64,000 nt of DNA from Basidiobolus meristosporus CBS 931.73 (Eukaryota; Basidiobolomycota; Basidiobolomycetes; Basidiobolales; Basidiobolaceae). The translations under genes were made by a program, and so were the position numbers. The DNA lies in contig MCFE01000168.1 in NCBI GenBank assembly GCA_002104905.1, positions 1-64,000 on the forward strand, given 5' to 3'. Below, one piece after another: positions 33,603-46,418 of this stretch. Every line of letters starts with the position of its first letter. Within the stretch, counting starts at the first letter, position 1. Below the pieces are notes generated by a model. The model ran no database searches, was not told the origin of the DNA, and saw nothing but the letters and a program-made list of their open reading frames with translations.

Positions 33603-34221
33603 TAGAGCAAGTCCCATATCCCCCCCCCTCATCCAACTAGGGAGCCATCCATTCCCAGATCCAAAAACTCACTCAGTCATCCCCCCCCCCTCCCCACATC
33701 AAAAGCAGTGAGCAAAACCTGCAGGTCCATCCCATGGATCACTTGACCAGACCAACCGTGAAGTGGCCCCCAACATCGGAGTGTTGATTTAGAACTATGT
33801 ATCTTGAGCATTAACTGCACATATTCGACAGGCACCCCACAACAGTGCCTTCCCCTGATTTGCCAATTGATTGGTTGAGTGTATGTAATTATTCCCCACG
33901 AGCACCTCTCGATCCCCCTCATGAGCATGGAGAATCCTTGTAAATTCGTAACATCCGCCGATATTACCACAGTAGATGTATAAAGGACTTTGCGACCATC
34001 CGGGGCACCGTTACACTTGATACCATGAACAATACGTGTCACACGTGCGAAATAGGTTTCTCTATGTCAAACATGGTCGATATCTTTATTTAGTTTACAG
34101 TTGGTAACGTGAAAGGGATATGGTGGTGGTGGTGGTAGGCTCTAAGGAAAGGAATGCGTGAGAAGTCGATGTTCTTTAGGTCGGGATAGTATATGTGAAA
34201 GTGTAGTCGGTTGACAGTGGA
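33603..34221. other. Convergent intergenic region with simple repeats
   Basis: It lies between the RGS gene and the E2 gene. It holds two poly-C runs (about 33620 and 33680) and a (GGT)n run at about 34121-34136. No gene is supported. Confidence 0.5.
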
Positions 34222-35035
<814 letters not shown>

Positions 35036-35655
35036 GTGTTTGACTTGAAAGAAGGATTGTGACGGTAATTGTGATTTACAAACGCAGAAGTGAAATATAT
35101 ACGAGCATTGCCTCACAAATCTATTTATTGTGTTGCTAACCTCGCCATCCATTGGCTGATAACCAACGAATCAAACGTAAATAGTGAGCGAAGCGATATC
35201 ATTGGAGGATCTCGGGAGAAAGAGCGAGGAAAAACAAACATCAGAAAAATAAACCATTGACAAATGGATGAAAATGGACGCGTTACTACGCGCATTGAAT
35301 TCCCAACGTAATCATTGGGTGAGACTGGGGTCAAATGTTTCGTGTCTATTAATAAGAAACATCGGTAGTTTAAATGGTGGGAAACTGGCTAGTCCCAGTA
35401 GATTCCTTGATCTGGATTCAAACTCAGCCTGGCTTCAACAACTGTATTCAACCTACCTAAAAGCTATTAGAATACACCCAGAGTAGTGATTTTTTTCAAG
35501 ATCAAATCGCAGTTGATTAATCACAAAAACGATTTTTCAACCGATCAATTCACTGAATCTCCAAAGAAAATTCCACTATGAGCTAGCTGTTGTTCCCTCT
35601 GTTTCTTTTCGTTGAGTCATTGTACTTGTTGAAACGTTGGAAATTATATTCAAGC
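35036..35655. other. Divergent promoter region (E2 / eIF2B-alpha)
   Basis: About 620 bp shared by the two divergent genes. The 72-residue frame at 35268-35486 is not supported. No element stands out. Confidence 0.45.
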
Positions 35656-37130
35656 ATGTCTTCAGGTCAGTACTGATATATAACCTATAATACTAGACTG
35701 AGAAGTAGCTTTGCTAAATGTGCTTCCACTTACATAGTACTGGCACAGAATGTTGTTTTCAACGTGAAGAAATACTTCCATGATCTTATGGCTAGTGACG
35801 AGGTAGAGCTATTTATAACCTTGCCACTCTTCTGGTTTAATAATCAATTGAAGTACTAAATGTGGATACGTTTTAGGACATTTCGATGCCTGTAGCCGCT
35901 ATTCTTACCCTCGTTGAAGTGATCAAGCAGAGCAAAGGTTCAGATTTTCGCCTCTTTGAATGAATATATAGCTAGTTATTCATGTCGAGCGTTGTCAACT
36001 ATAGCGAGCACCATGTCAGAGTTTATGGAGATGTTGGAGGATGCTAGTTTAAGCCTAAAGAGCTCTACTCGTAATTTCATCTCCCTGTCTGCTGGCTGCG
36101 ATCTGTACATGCGATTTGTGACCAGAACCATTCACGACTTATCCGTATGATATTTAGCGTTACGTAATCACCTCCAACCCCTATGCTAAGTTCTGTACGT
36201 TAACAGGACTTCGAAGCTTGTAAAAACCACCTGATCGAGCGTGGAAAATTGTTCAAGCAAAAGGCTATTGATTGTCGCCAAAGCATCGCCTCGTTGGGTT
36301 GCCAATTCATCAAAGACGACGCGGTAAACGTTCTTGTGCAAACAGCTTGGTTGTCGCTGATCCTAAAAGTCACCCGCTTTAGACCATTTTGATCCACTCT
36401 TACTCTCGAGTAGTCATGTTATTGTTGCTGCAAGCGGCTTCCCAGAAAAAGCGCTTCAAGGTCTATGTGACCGAGTCGAGACCTTTGAGTCAAGGGTAGA
36501 GCGAACAGTACCTTTGGGATGATTCTTCGAAATTGGCACTGATACATTGTATCTTAGATTGGAAGCTGCCAAGATTCTTCGCAAGGCTGGAGTCCCAACT
36601 ACCGTGATATTGGATTCTGCTGTAGGATATATTATGGAGAAGGTCGATGCAGTCATTGTTGGTGCTGAGGGAGTTGTCGAGAACGGTGGTGTCATCAACC
36701 AGGTACATATGACCAGTGCTCCAAACATTGCTGCATAAATTAACTCAGCTTATCTCAGATCGGAACATACCAATTGGCCATCGTTGCCAAAACCGCCAAC
36801 AAGCCATTCTATGTGGTCGCTGAGAGTTTCAAATTCGTTCGTCTATTCCCACTTAACCAATACGACCTACCCACCATCACACCTACCACACTGAGCTTCG
36901 ACGACATCGATCAACCAAAAGACACCGACGAGCTTGATGAGGCAGCCTATGTCGTAAGTGGACCCACATTGCCGTATGTGTGAATATGTACTCAACCCAA
37001 CCATGATTTCCAGGCAAAGAACCCTTGCGTCGACTACACTCCACCGGAATATATCACATTGCTTTTCACCGATATCGGTGTTCTTACCCCCAGTGGAGTC
37101 AGTGATGAGTTGATCAAGCTTCATTACTAA
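35656..37130 (+). CDS. GCN3: Translation initiation factor eIF2B alpha subunit
   Basis: This gene has at least seven short exons. Exon 1 is only MSS plus one base (ATG 35656), and the stop is TAA 37128-37130. Segments in order: [80 protein letters not shown], and [19 protein letters not shown]. The nucleotide/phosphate-site block follows: [31 protein letters not shown]-like and [20 protein letters not shown]. The gene ends [19 protein letters not shown]...LIKLHY. The alpha subunit belongs to the regulatory part of the eIF2 exchange factor and senses phosphorylated eIF2. It thereby controls translation of Gcn4, whose site type occurs at ILV5/LEU2. Confidence 0.93.
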
Positions 37131-38597
37131 GTCCCGCCCAAACCCACCGCATCCGACGTTGGGCCCTTCCTTCACAAGTTGATATTTGATGATTTTTGTT
37201 AGATATAGAAGCTTTCATTTATACCATTACACCAACGTATGGATTTCATTAATTACATTACTAATTAATAAATCATGGCAATGTAAGTAAGATAACCAGA
37301 CTGCACAAAGATTGACCTCGCACAAAAATCACGCCAGCGAGAAAAATGGTTTCAAGCAAGGGTTCGCCGGCGACGGAGATAATCATTTCTAGGAATCTAC
37401 AACAAACAAACGCAGAGTGAAAAAAAGCCATGTACACATTCGAGCCGGCAGGGATCCCACTGGCCCCTTCACAGCAGTGGTAACAATATTTACCGGTATC
37501 CATTTCCACTTAAGGTGCGGGTGGTGACCCTGATGAATTCGGGTTTGAATGCAATCGTTGCTAATCATGAGTGTGCTCTACAAATCCTGCATCGCCCCTA
37601 TCGTTTGGTGATCAGCCAATTATTGGGTGTGTTTTGTCACGTTTGAAACCACCACCAATCTCGCGCGCTCCACTCACATATCCGGTCGCTGCCACAACCC
37701 TGACATGTGAAGAAAAAAGAAAGGTTAATCATGATTCAATTCATCAGCTGTCGTCAACTTAAAATGGTCATGATGATATCAACCTGCGTGCCTGGTATAT
37801 TTACATGGTCATCCCGACTTTGGCCTCATCTCAGATTCACCGCTTCATGCTTATGTTCATGGTCGCTGGTCAGTCGGCATCTTGCAGGGAAGCAGAGCCC
37901 GAACCCGCTGGTGGCCATGTCCTTTGGATCTCTCGTCTGGCTCTTGTCCTGACGTTTGGTCCACCTATGGACTGTAGTACCTAGCATTTCCCTGACATGC
38001 GAGCTTGCAGGGTCGTTTGCAGCTTATTACATCGGGATTGTACGACCACAAATTAGGCAAATTTCCCAAGTAAAGGGTCCAGAAGGAGATTGAACCCTAC
38101 GGTGGTGACCCTGGAACAGCCCAGCGTTAGCCCCAAATATCTACAAACGCATTAGCATGTGAAAGTCGGCAATAGAAAACCAAAATGACATTTTCATATG
38201 AGAGTATGGGGAGGGCTAGGGTTAGGGGAGTACAGGGATTTGATGATCACTGTGGTAGCATTCCCTACATCGCTCAATGGAAAGTCGTGTGCTCTCACAT
38301 GCCACGCCATTGTCCAATAGGATGTCTATGGGAATCTAGAAAAGCCATCACAAGACTACTCTTGTCAATGGGCAATTCCCGATGTCCAACCAAAAGCCTC
38401 AGCCGATAATTGGATCCAGCTGCATGGAATTGCGGCCAATGGCAGGGCGTGGTCATTGACGTAGCTATTATTGGTACTGAGGATAGAATCCATTGGCTTG
38501 CCGGCCCAGGTGATTGGCCATCGCAATATCACACTACCCACTCCCTACGGTGTAGCAACCGAATGTATATTAATAAAGAATAAGAGGAATCGACTTT

Positions 38598-38603
38598 CAC
38601 GTG
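38598..38603. promoter_or_regulatory. E-box CACGTG upstream of the bHLH gene
   Basis: This is the preferred target of many bHLH proteins, about 444 bp upstream of the bHLH start. Autoregulation is possible but not shown. Confidence 0.4.
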
Positions 38604-38880
38604 CTAGTCATCAGCCATGATCACTTTCACATGTTTCGTCTGAATACGAAAATGTGTAAGCGTGAGTTTGAACTTTATGGCGAAGTAGTCACCCACGACG
38701 GCCATTGGCCCAAAATGGTGCGTATGAAGGGTATCAGAGCAATTCAGAAGCATTGGAAAACAAACAAGTGCTCGCCGTGCGTTGCACCGATATTATTGGT
38801 ATCCATCTTTTTTCCAACATCATATGAAAATTTTGACTCCATACATATGTAATCGATTGAAACGGATGCCCACCAATATG

Positions 38881-38896
38881 GAAATATCGATATTTC
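38881..38896. repeat. 16-bp palindrome GAAATATCGATATTTC
   Basis: A perfect inverted repeat about 150 bp upstream of the bHLH start. A related copy lies at 39937-39950 downstream of the same gene. Confidence 0.65.
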
Positions 38897-39046
38897 AACT
38901 CTGATTTTCATATGCTTTTCATTGCGATCGCCTGCCCAACCCCTTAGCCTCGATTTTCTATATTATGGCCAATGCTGCCGTGCAATTCAGAATTCATTCG
39001 CTTTGTTTTTCACTCACCTCGCCTTGTAGACACCTCACATCCAATA

Positions 39047-39790
39047 ATGGGTAAACAACGTATTCTCCGACCCAACTCTCAGAGCATGTCTCCATTGAGC
39101 CATGCCGAGTGTTCCCCTTCTCCGCCACTTTCTCCCTCGGCCAAAAAGTCGCATTCGGCGTCGCCAACAATCGCTCCAACCCAGCCCAACGCGGCATCTG
39201 GTGGTCGCTACGAGCGCATCCTTCCAAAGTACCATCAAGTTCCCATTGTCCCACAATACGCGATTCCTATGGTGCCTGCGCATCCCGCCTTCCCTTACCC
39301 ATACCCATTCCCGGCTCCAGCGAGCGGTGTGTATTCTCGTGTGTCTGAGGAGCGTCAGGAGAAAGAAATGCTCCGCAAAGTGTCTCACTCTGCCATTGAA
39401 CGCCGCCGTCGTGAGCGCATCAACGACAAGATCTTCCAATTGAAAACGCTGATTCCCAGCTGTGCCAACCAAGTCAACCTTCACAAACTATCTATCTTGG
39501 AGTCTGCCATCGATTATATCCAGGAGCTTCAGAGCCGTCTATCCGAGGCTGGCGATGGCTCTCCAGAAGCACGCGAAAGCATCAAGAGGGAGTCCCCTGG
39601 CTTCAGTACGCCTACTGAATCCAAGGCCAGCGACACTGTGCCCACACCTGTGTACGAAGATGCAAATAACCTGCTCATGTTGGCCGGTAATTCGCCTCAA
39701 TCTAGCTCCGATCAATATTGTTATCAAGAATCAACTGATTTGGACACCATGCGCAAGACCGGGATGAGTGTATACGACCTTTTGTGCTAG
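39047..39790 (+). CDS. bHLH transcription factor
   Basis: This single-exon gene has a preferred start at ATG 39047 (MGKQRILRPNSQ). An in-frame ATG at 38972 would add 25 residues. The N-terminal ~100 residues are rich in Ser/Pro with an aromatic-proline tract (HPAFPYPYPFPAP). The bHLH follows: basic region HSAIERRRRERIND with the E-box-reading His/Glu/Arg pattern, helix 1 KIFQLKTLIPSC, and a loop/helix 2 part KLSILESAIDYIQELQSRL. The C-terminal part is Ser/Thr/Pro-rich and ends GMSVYDLLC. Such factors bind E-boxes as dimers in the nucleus. No orthologue can be assigned with confidence. Confidence 0.9.
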   Translation: MGKQRILRPNSQSMSPLSHAECSPSPPLSPSAKKSHSASPTIAPTQPNAASGGRYERILPKYHQVPIVPQYAIPMVPAHPAFPYPYPFPAPASGVYSRVSEERQEKEMLRKVSHSAIERRRRERINDKIFQLKTLIPSCANQVNLHKLSILESAIDYIQELQSRLSEAGDGSPEARESIKRESPGFSTPTESKASDTVPTPVYEDANNLLMLAGNSPQSSSDQYCYQESTDLDTMRKTGMSVYDLLC

Positions 39791-40796
39791 TCTGCCTCGC
39801 TCAGTCTCGCATCCATCTTTGTTTCTGTGTAGCATACTCCTGGCAGTTGCTTTCTCCTGTATTCAACCCATCATAGACTGATCGTGCGTGTTAAACTGGA
39901 CAGCAATATTCATCTAAGCGCATGCAGTATCTGACCAATATCGATATTTCATACCACATGTACTGCTTGCCACGATCACCCCTCCGTCATCCACTAGCAC
40001 TTATCCAATGTAATATTTCAACTGTATATAGGCGGTCAACAATGTGTAAAATACACGTATATGGAATTTTTGCGCATTTCGAATAATAAATCACCAGATT
40101 ATCAGTCATCGCAGATGAGAGTCATGTAACCGGTGGAATTGGTTTCTCTTTGATGTACGTGTACATATTGTCATCTGGATGGTCAGCCCGTCACTACGTG
40201 GGAGAATTGAATTGGTTTCATGAGAATGTCTCGCACGAACGGATGGTGGAGTACAATGGTTGCCATGTTCCATACAGCATATCCACTGTGTAGGCGGCCT
40301 CTATACAGGGTCCAAAACCCTTAGCTGGTGTCACATGGAGATTTCCGGGAAGAAATTCACTTGGGGTTGAGCATCGTCGTTGGTATACCCCAATTGAATG
40401 GGAAAATCATGAGAGGTATGTGCTAATCGGTTACAAATAAAGCTAGAGATGAAATTAGGACCCTGGGTGCATGGAGTGCGAACATCGTCATGAGTTGATG
40501 GGACTGGTGTTACACAGAGCAACCGCAATTTGGACGGTCGTTGACGTATCGTGGTCTCATACTAAATTATTAATCAAGTCGAGGTAGCCGCCAGTATGGT
40601 GTTACTAGACTAATCGTTTATCCGGGCAGGCACCCCTTCATCGGATATTCTGGTAGAGATCTAGTTTATCAGGTTTACTAATCAGGTCATTAAACAAAAA
40701 GTTTAGCGCAGTTAGAATTTTTCCCGGGTGAAAATTTATTCCTCCTGTTGTACATCGGATCGATTTCCCTCTCACCATTCACACAGTTGCTCTAAC
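39791..40796. other. Intergenic, with a copy of the flanking palindrome
   Basis: Holds the second AATATCGATATTTC (39937-39950). No gene is supported. Confidence 0.45.
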
Positions 40797-41095
40797 ATGC
40801 GTGTGCCAGCCAAATCTACCGCTCCAGTTGTGAACGTGGCGAAGGAGCATATTTGCTCCTTGTATAGAGGGCTACTACGCAACACCCGTGGTTTACGTTA
40901 CTCTGATAAGGATTTCGTCGTTGGAAGAATTCGGGAGGAGTTCAAGAACAATATGGAGGTGAACAAAACACGACAGGAGAAATTGGTCTTGGTATGGGGT
41001 TTGGATATTCCCTATTTTGACGAATATCAACTAACGTATATCGAGTTTAGAAGGCCGAGAAGGTGTTGGAAAACAATTTCGGTGGTCTCTTGTGA
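40797..41095 (+). CDS. LYR-motif mitochondrial protein
   Basis: Two exons join in frame (intron about 40993-41050), giving roughly 80 residues. After a basic start (MRVPAKSTAPVVNVAK) comes the LYR signature in ICSLYRGLLRNTRGL. YSDKDFVVGRIREEFKNNMEVN follows, and the end is KAEKVLENNFGGLL. LYR proteins are small helical mitochondrial adaptors for iron-sulfur cluster delivery, respiratory-complex assembly or acyl-carrier protein binding. Which member this is (Isd11-like or LYRM9-like) cannot be told by eye. Confidence 0.8.
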
Positions 41096-41456
41096 GGTTG
41101 CCACCAGTTCCGTGGAAACAGCATCGTCGACATTATTCTTCCAATGCCACAACCATTCGCTACAACTCACTCCATACTGTACAAAAATCGCAATTTTTCG
41201 TTTCAGTACGCCTGTCGCGCTTACACTTGGCCACTTTGTATTGAAACATGGCTTAGGTTCACTATATTTATTACTTAAAGCATGTCTCCGGGTAGAAAGT
41301 ATGCAAATAAACCACACAAGCATAAACCTAATTCGAATATCCAACCATTCCGAGACGTCCGAGTCTCAGCCAAGAAGCGTGAAAAGTAAATTTATACTAA
41401 AAAGGATCTAGAGGTACAGAAGTAAGTGGTAGAGTCGATTGATATATATTCAACGG
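41096..41456. other. Convergent intergenic region
   Basis: Between the LYR gene and ERG9. The plus-strand frame continues past the LYR stop only in another frame. No feature seen. Confidence 0.4.
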
Positions 41457-43304
41457 TTAGATGCTCTCGTTCTCCTTACGAGATTGACAGTATTGGTATA
41501 CTAAGGCAATAAATATCATGATTGCTGCATATCTAATATAATCCGTCATTGGGTTGTGCTTCATAACTGCAGCCTTGAGCTGGGAATTGGTTTCACAGTA
41601 CTGCAACACCTAAATCCCACCTTCAGTTAGCACACGTCCGAACTATGGCGTCTTCTGACCTTACCTTTCCGTATGTTTGACTAATCTTGATGTAGTTTGG
41701 ATCCTTGGCGTTGTTCTTCAGGACGAATTTGTACATGAATTCCTGGAAAATACTGCGAACATTCTCCATACTGTTGGCCTCGTAAATAAGCTGAGCGTAG
41801 GAAGGGGTATGTTAGTCGAGGATTCAATATCGGCGAGGAATCTCTGATTGAGGCTTACTCTAATGGCGAGCCCCTTTCTAATCTTAACATTCCGGGAGAA
41901 CACGTTGTAATTGTTGAAAACCTCAGCAATGGTAGCGACCGCCATCACCTGTTAGACAAAAGTGAGTTTATGCTCAGTAGTGCCAGGTGATCGACTTACC
42001 TGTGGAATGGCGCAGAAGTTAAATATAGTTTGGTTGCGGATCCGGGACATGTAGTCTAGTGAGTCGGTTACATGTGAAAGAGCATCTAAACACATATGGT
42101 TCAGACAAGCAAGTGCCTGCGAGGGTTTGGATTTGATTAGCGCACTATCATCAAGGGGATGGGGAGGCAAAGTGCTTACCTTGTCCTTGTTTTCAGGCTT
42201 AGGAAGATCGCCGAGATCTTGGACATACTGGCCGTAAATATCTTTGGGCCAGAATGTTCTGCCATCCAGTAGATCCTCGTAGAAGTCGCGAATTATATTG
42301 GTTTTTTGTAGAAAGAGTCCCATCGAGTTTGATCTAGAATCCATGTGAATTAACACGTGCTGTCAAGAAGAGGTGATTATCGTAAACCTACAATTCGTCC
42401 ATATCCCCGAAGCTGGAATCTACGCAAGAGTTGCTATTAGAGATCAGGTAAACAATGTTATGTTTTAGTGACGGTACCTTCCAAACCAGAGGCTGCAAAC
42501 AGCTTGCTTAGCCCAATGCCAACCAAGCCAGCAACATAGTGGCAATAAAGATTATAATCATCCGTGGAGGAGACACGTTTGTCGCAGAAGTCAGCCATGC
42601 CATTGCCCATTCTCTGGGTAATATCCTTGATGACATCTTGGTATCTTCATTGAAGACGTTGGTTGATCAATGGTATTTAGTGAATGATTATATGGCTACG
42701 TACTCCTCCTTCAAGGTCAAAAATTCTTCAATAACAGTATCGAACTGAACCAAAAGCAAGCGGTCCTTTTCTTCTGAGTCATCTTTGGAAGCACAAAGGT
42801 TATACACTGGTGAATGTGAGCGTTTTGTCAAAGAAGAGCCTACTCTCAGTGAAGTTCCAACCACGCAGGTAAATAATCTCGTGGAACGAACGAAGTAAAG
42901 GGAGCTTCTTGGAGTTTGGAATTGACATATCATCCTCTATAAGTATGCAAGAGTGGGCGCATGTAAGTAAATGGTGCCTCACTGTGTTAATTTGTATGAA
43001 TAAGTACCAATTGTATCAAGACCGCGAAGAACCAGATAGAAGATACACACCTAAGATACACACAAGAGTTAGCCAATGGGTTACTCAACAGGAACAACCA
43101 GATAAATATCCTTACAGCATCTCGAAGTTCGTCATCTAATTCCTTGATAACGCTAGCGAACGACCTGGATGTCTGTTCCAAAAAATCATAACATGTGAAT
43201 AATGTAGGGCGAGCATATTCTTGAGGTTTGGGAGTTGCGTGGGAGAAGAACTTGACGATAGAAACCAACTCGCTGGGATGAAAAACAGACTCTAGTAAAC
43301 CCAT
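41457..43304 (-). CDS. ERG9: Squalene synthase
   Basis: This minus-strand gene has about ten exons, starting at ATG 43302-43304 ([14 protein letters not shown]). The stop is TAA 41457-41459. Landmarks: [18 protein letters not shown]; the first Asp-rich site [18 protein letters not shown], assembled over a splice; [28 protein letters not shown]; and the second Asp-rich site [20 protein letters not shown]. Then come [10 protein letters not shown] and [16 protein letters not shown] membrane anchor near the C-terminus ([16 protein letters not shown]) is followed by a charged end. The enzyme condenses two farnesyl diphosphates to squalene at the ER, the first committed sterol step. Confidence 0.95.
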
Positions 43305-44753
43305 TATAAACAGTGAGGTTGAGAAGCGAGGTTTCGAAAGAGAAGTAAAGAGCACGAATATATTACGACTAATATTCTATGATTCAATGGTTTAGGCTGA
43401 AATATCATACCCTATCACCTATTTGAATCCATTTTTGTAACAACGATTAGCCAAAGTGCTCGAATCAAGCTAATTGAAAATCCATTTATTCTTGATTCAA
43501 CTGTCCTTATGCACTTACATTTGTGAACCCTAAGAAGTGGAACTCTATGCGGTTTTCCAATGGTATGGTTAAATGCGTACTAGCACACCGCAAAGTCAAA
43601 CATGGTGCTATATTTGGTGTGCTGTTAAATGCTGCTCAGACGGACAGTCGGCCAATCCGGCCTCTCTAGGCGAACGACTGACAATTCAACATTAAGACAT
43701 TATATTTAATGTACAGATAAATACTGGTAACCAATGAATTTATGGAGCTGGATGATCACATAAACAGACATTAATTGAAGGCATCTTCATGCTACTTGGA
43801 CGAAGCCCATAGCATAAAGTTGGAAATCAAGTCCTCAAGCACAGGTCTGTGTAACGTAAAGGTGGGTAAACTATGGAAACCACATATCCCATGAATGGAC
43901 ACGGGTGATGTACACTATATGCTACCCAGAAATTATTCGCCTGGTATTCATATGGGCGTTAAGCGTTTCTCATCGGCAAGAGACCCAGTCACAACGTGTT
44001 TGTAGAGCACATTGTGGGCCACGAAAGATCTCCTGGAAGTGGTGGCTTAGGATCAATTACCGAACGCGAATTCTCAGACTCATTTCATGCCGCGGCGTGT
44101 AACAGCATTCAAAGTACTGCATGCTGTAGGTAGCCATTTCGATGTAATATATCAGCATTTTCGCTCTATATTCTAGAACCCCCTGAGAGATGGCAGTTGC
44201 CCTTTTTGGTAAATAGGTCCACAGGACTATATCCACTGCCGGCTGACCTTCAGTCGTCTGTTTATGTCAGCTCCATTCCCACACCCATAGCTACTAGTCT
44301 CTTACCCTTATCCATATGTACTTTGATACGGTAGTGAGTCATCCTTCGTCTTTACAACGTGCCAAGTGGTAACGACGTTTTGTATTCAGAAGGTGTCAGC
44401 TTTATCACATACATAGAAGTACTTGCAAGACCCTTGATGATTGGATCGGATCAACTTCATCCAAAAATCATTACCAATCCCGGAAAGCGTTCCATCGTTG
44501 TCAATACTACAATCGAACACAATAGCCACTTTATTCTTATTATATACACAGATTTTGGGGTTGCGCGCTGTTTGGTAAGCTGGTTGTAAGGTTGAAATCC
44601 CAACACCTGGTTGAGGTACATCGCTCGAACCTATATTTATCGCTTTTTTTCAACCTAAAATCCATGGATTGCGGCCACGAGGAGATGAGATACATATAAA
44701 TAGTGTGGATCACCTTCTTGACGTGCTACTATTTCCCATATATCCCCCTCCCA
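43305..44753. other. 1.45 kb divergent intergenic region
   Basis: Upstream of both ERG9 and the arrestin-like gene. A TATAAATAG for the latter lies at its right end. The 65-76 residue frames inside (43905, 44359) have no features. Confidence 0.45.
44695..44703 (+). promoter_or_regulatory. TATA box of the arrestin-like gene
   Basis: TATAAATAG, 51 bp upstream of the chosen ATG at 44754. Confidence 0.5.
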
Positions 44754-45852
44754 ATGCACACCAACAACCTATTAGATATTCAACTAGAGACCGATACATT
44801 AATATTCAATGGGTCCCCTTCTGACTCGGCAGGAGCATTGCTGAAGGGCAAAGTTATCTTGCGATTAAAGGAAGCCACGAAGCTGCGATCGCTAACACTA
44901 AATCTCAAGGGAAGGGCCAAAACTACATGGACTGAATGTAAGTTTCTTTATGATCTGTTCGTTGCCGTATCAAAAGCTTACATAATTCCCAGCATACGGA
45001 ACAAAAGCATTTGCCAACTACGCCAAGAGAAAGCTGGTCGATCACAGCTGGATCCTACTTGAACCCAAAAAAGAAGGATACCAGTTTATGGCCGGAGAGT
45101 ATACGTACATGTTTGAGTATGTTTTCTCCGGTTCCTTACCAGAGACCATCCATATTGACAGCGGAAAAGTCGAATACAAACTTCAAGCTTCTGCTGAAAG
45201 GAGCTTTCTTCAAAGAAATTTGTCCACTGAAAAAGAGATTATCATCAAGCGGTACACTAATTGCCAGAGCAATGAATCAACCGATCTTGTCGGCATCTGG
45301 GAAGGCAAGGTTCGCTACGAAGTCCACGTGCCAGTGAAGTGCTTTGGCCTCGGGGAGTCTGTCCCGATCAGCATCAATGTAGCCTCTTTGGTAGAGCAGG
45401 CCCACATCAAGAGGGTTGTTTGTTTTCTGAAAGAGTCTATTACCAATCGCATACCGGAAATCAACAAGTTCAACGTCGATCACAATTGGTTACGTCTTTG
45501 TTCAGAAAAGCTCACCCCAACCAGTCACCTTGAGACTACACTCCAGCTGCAGATCCCAAATAATTCCAAGTCTGTGCACATCGACTATCGCTCGGAGCTG
45601 ATTCGAATTCGACACATCCTCCAGGTCAAGATTGAGGTGGAGAAGGCGAATCTTGTCGATTATGTGATTCTTGATTTGCCGATATATATTCTTCCCGCGG
45701 CTCATGATGACTTCTTTCAGGATTTGCCTTCATATTCTCCTCAATACCTCGAGCACTTCGCTCTTGATGAATATGAAAATAGCCCTCCACCATACCCAGC
45801 TCAAGATACCTTCACAAATTCTGTTAGATACAACGTTCAGTGCTCTCGTTAA
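44754..45852 (+). CDS. Arrestin-related trafficking adaptor with PY motif
   Basis: Two exons join in frame (intron at about 44939-44993). The N-terminal arrestin half has LLDIQLETDTLIFNGSPSD, GALLKGKVILRLKEA and LRSLTLNLKGRAKTTW. The family hallmark YQFMAGEYTYMFEYVFSGSL follows. The C-terminal arrestin half has KVRYEVHVPVKCFGLGESVP and later beta strands. The tail holds LPSY and, close to the end, NSPPPYPAQ, which contains a PPxY motif. PPxY binds WW domains of Rsp5/Nedd4-type ubiquitin ligases. Fungal ART proteins use it to bring the ligase to plasma-membrane transporters for endocytosis. The cargo is unknown. Confidence 0.88.
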
Positions 45853-46016
45853 GCATCACATATTCACTAATCTAAAGATAAGTTCTAATATGGGCTATCT
45901 ACTAGTAATGTATAGATACCTCGCTTTGTACCATATAACTTTAATACTTTACACATAATAAACCGTCAACTGTAAACGTAGCAGAATTTATTTCTATCAG
46001 TTTGAAAACACTAGGT

Positions 46017-46418
46017 CTAGTAGCCAGAGTCGTTATCATCGGTTTCGTCACTGTTTGCATACGCCGATTTGGCAGGAGCATATTTGTCGAGTGTCAAGAG
46101 TTTGTCGTCGATGTCGTCAGAAAGATCGTTAACATCCGAGTCATATGAATATTTCTTGGAGCTGTTAATTACTCGTTTGAAGTCGTCATTTCCGGGATAC
46201 CAGTAGTCATCATGGTAGTCGTATCCATCATGTAAATCATTATAGGATCTACTGTTACCGTAAGTGTTGCCATACCAATTGCTATCATGACCGGAATATG
46301 AGTTGCCATTGAAGTAGTCACCAGAGTCCTGCCCGTTCCAGGACTTTCGCCTTTGCAATGTGCGAGTGTTCTTGCCACGGTAGCCAGAATACATCTCGTA
46401 TCCATCCATATTTGATCC
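46017..46418 (-). other. Tyr/Asp/Ser-rich tail of giant protein A
   Basis: The C-terminal ~134 codons change abruptly from Gln/Leu coiled coil to low complexity with many YxG, SYN and DY pairs (for example DGYDYHDDYWYPGNDD). The end is acidic (DETDDNDSGY). The tail is the most distinctive part of the protein outside the repeats. Confidence 0.75.

Larger units (their letters stand above)
37131..39046. other. 1.9 kb gene-poor region, likely long bHLH promoter
   Basis: No supported gene. It contains an E-box (CACGTG, 38598-38603), several CATATG and ATTGG elements, a TTAGGG-like run (38214-38228) and a 16-bp palindrome (38881-38896). A long upstream region is typical of regulated transcription-factor genes. 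Confidence 0.45.

Noticed and set aside
38060-38120. Possible tRNA T-arm on the minus strand (GGTTCAATCTCC)
   Set aside because: No matching acceptor stem, D-arm or anticodon stem around it. Other GGTTCGA-like spots (for example 20271, 3010) failed the same test.
38214-38228. CTAGGGTTAGGGG, telomere-like run
   Set aside because: Only about two units, far from a chromosome end by gene content. Too short to call an interstitial telomere.
40728-41411. 227-codon frame covering the LYR gene
   Set aside because: Reading through the intron gives an unlikely protein. Splicing at GTATGG...TTTAG yields a standard-length LYR protein ending at 41095.
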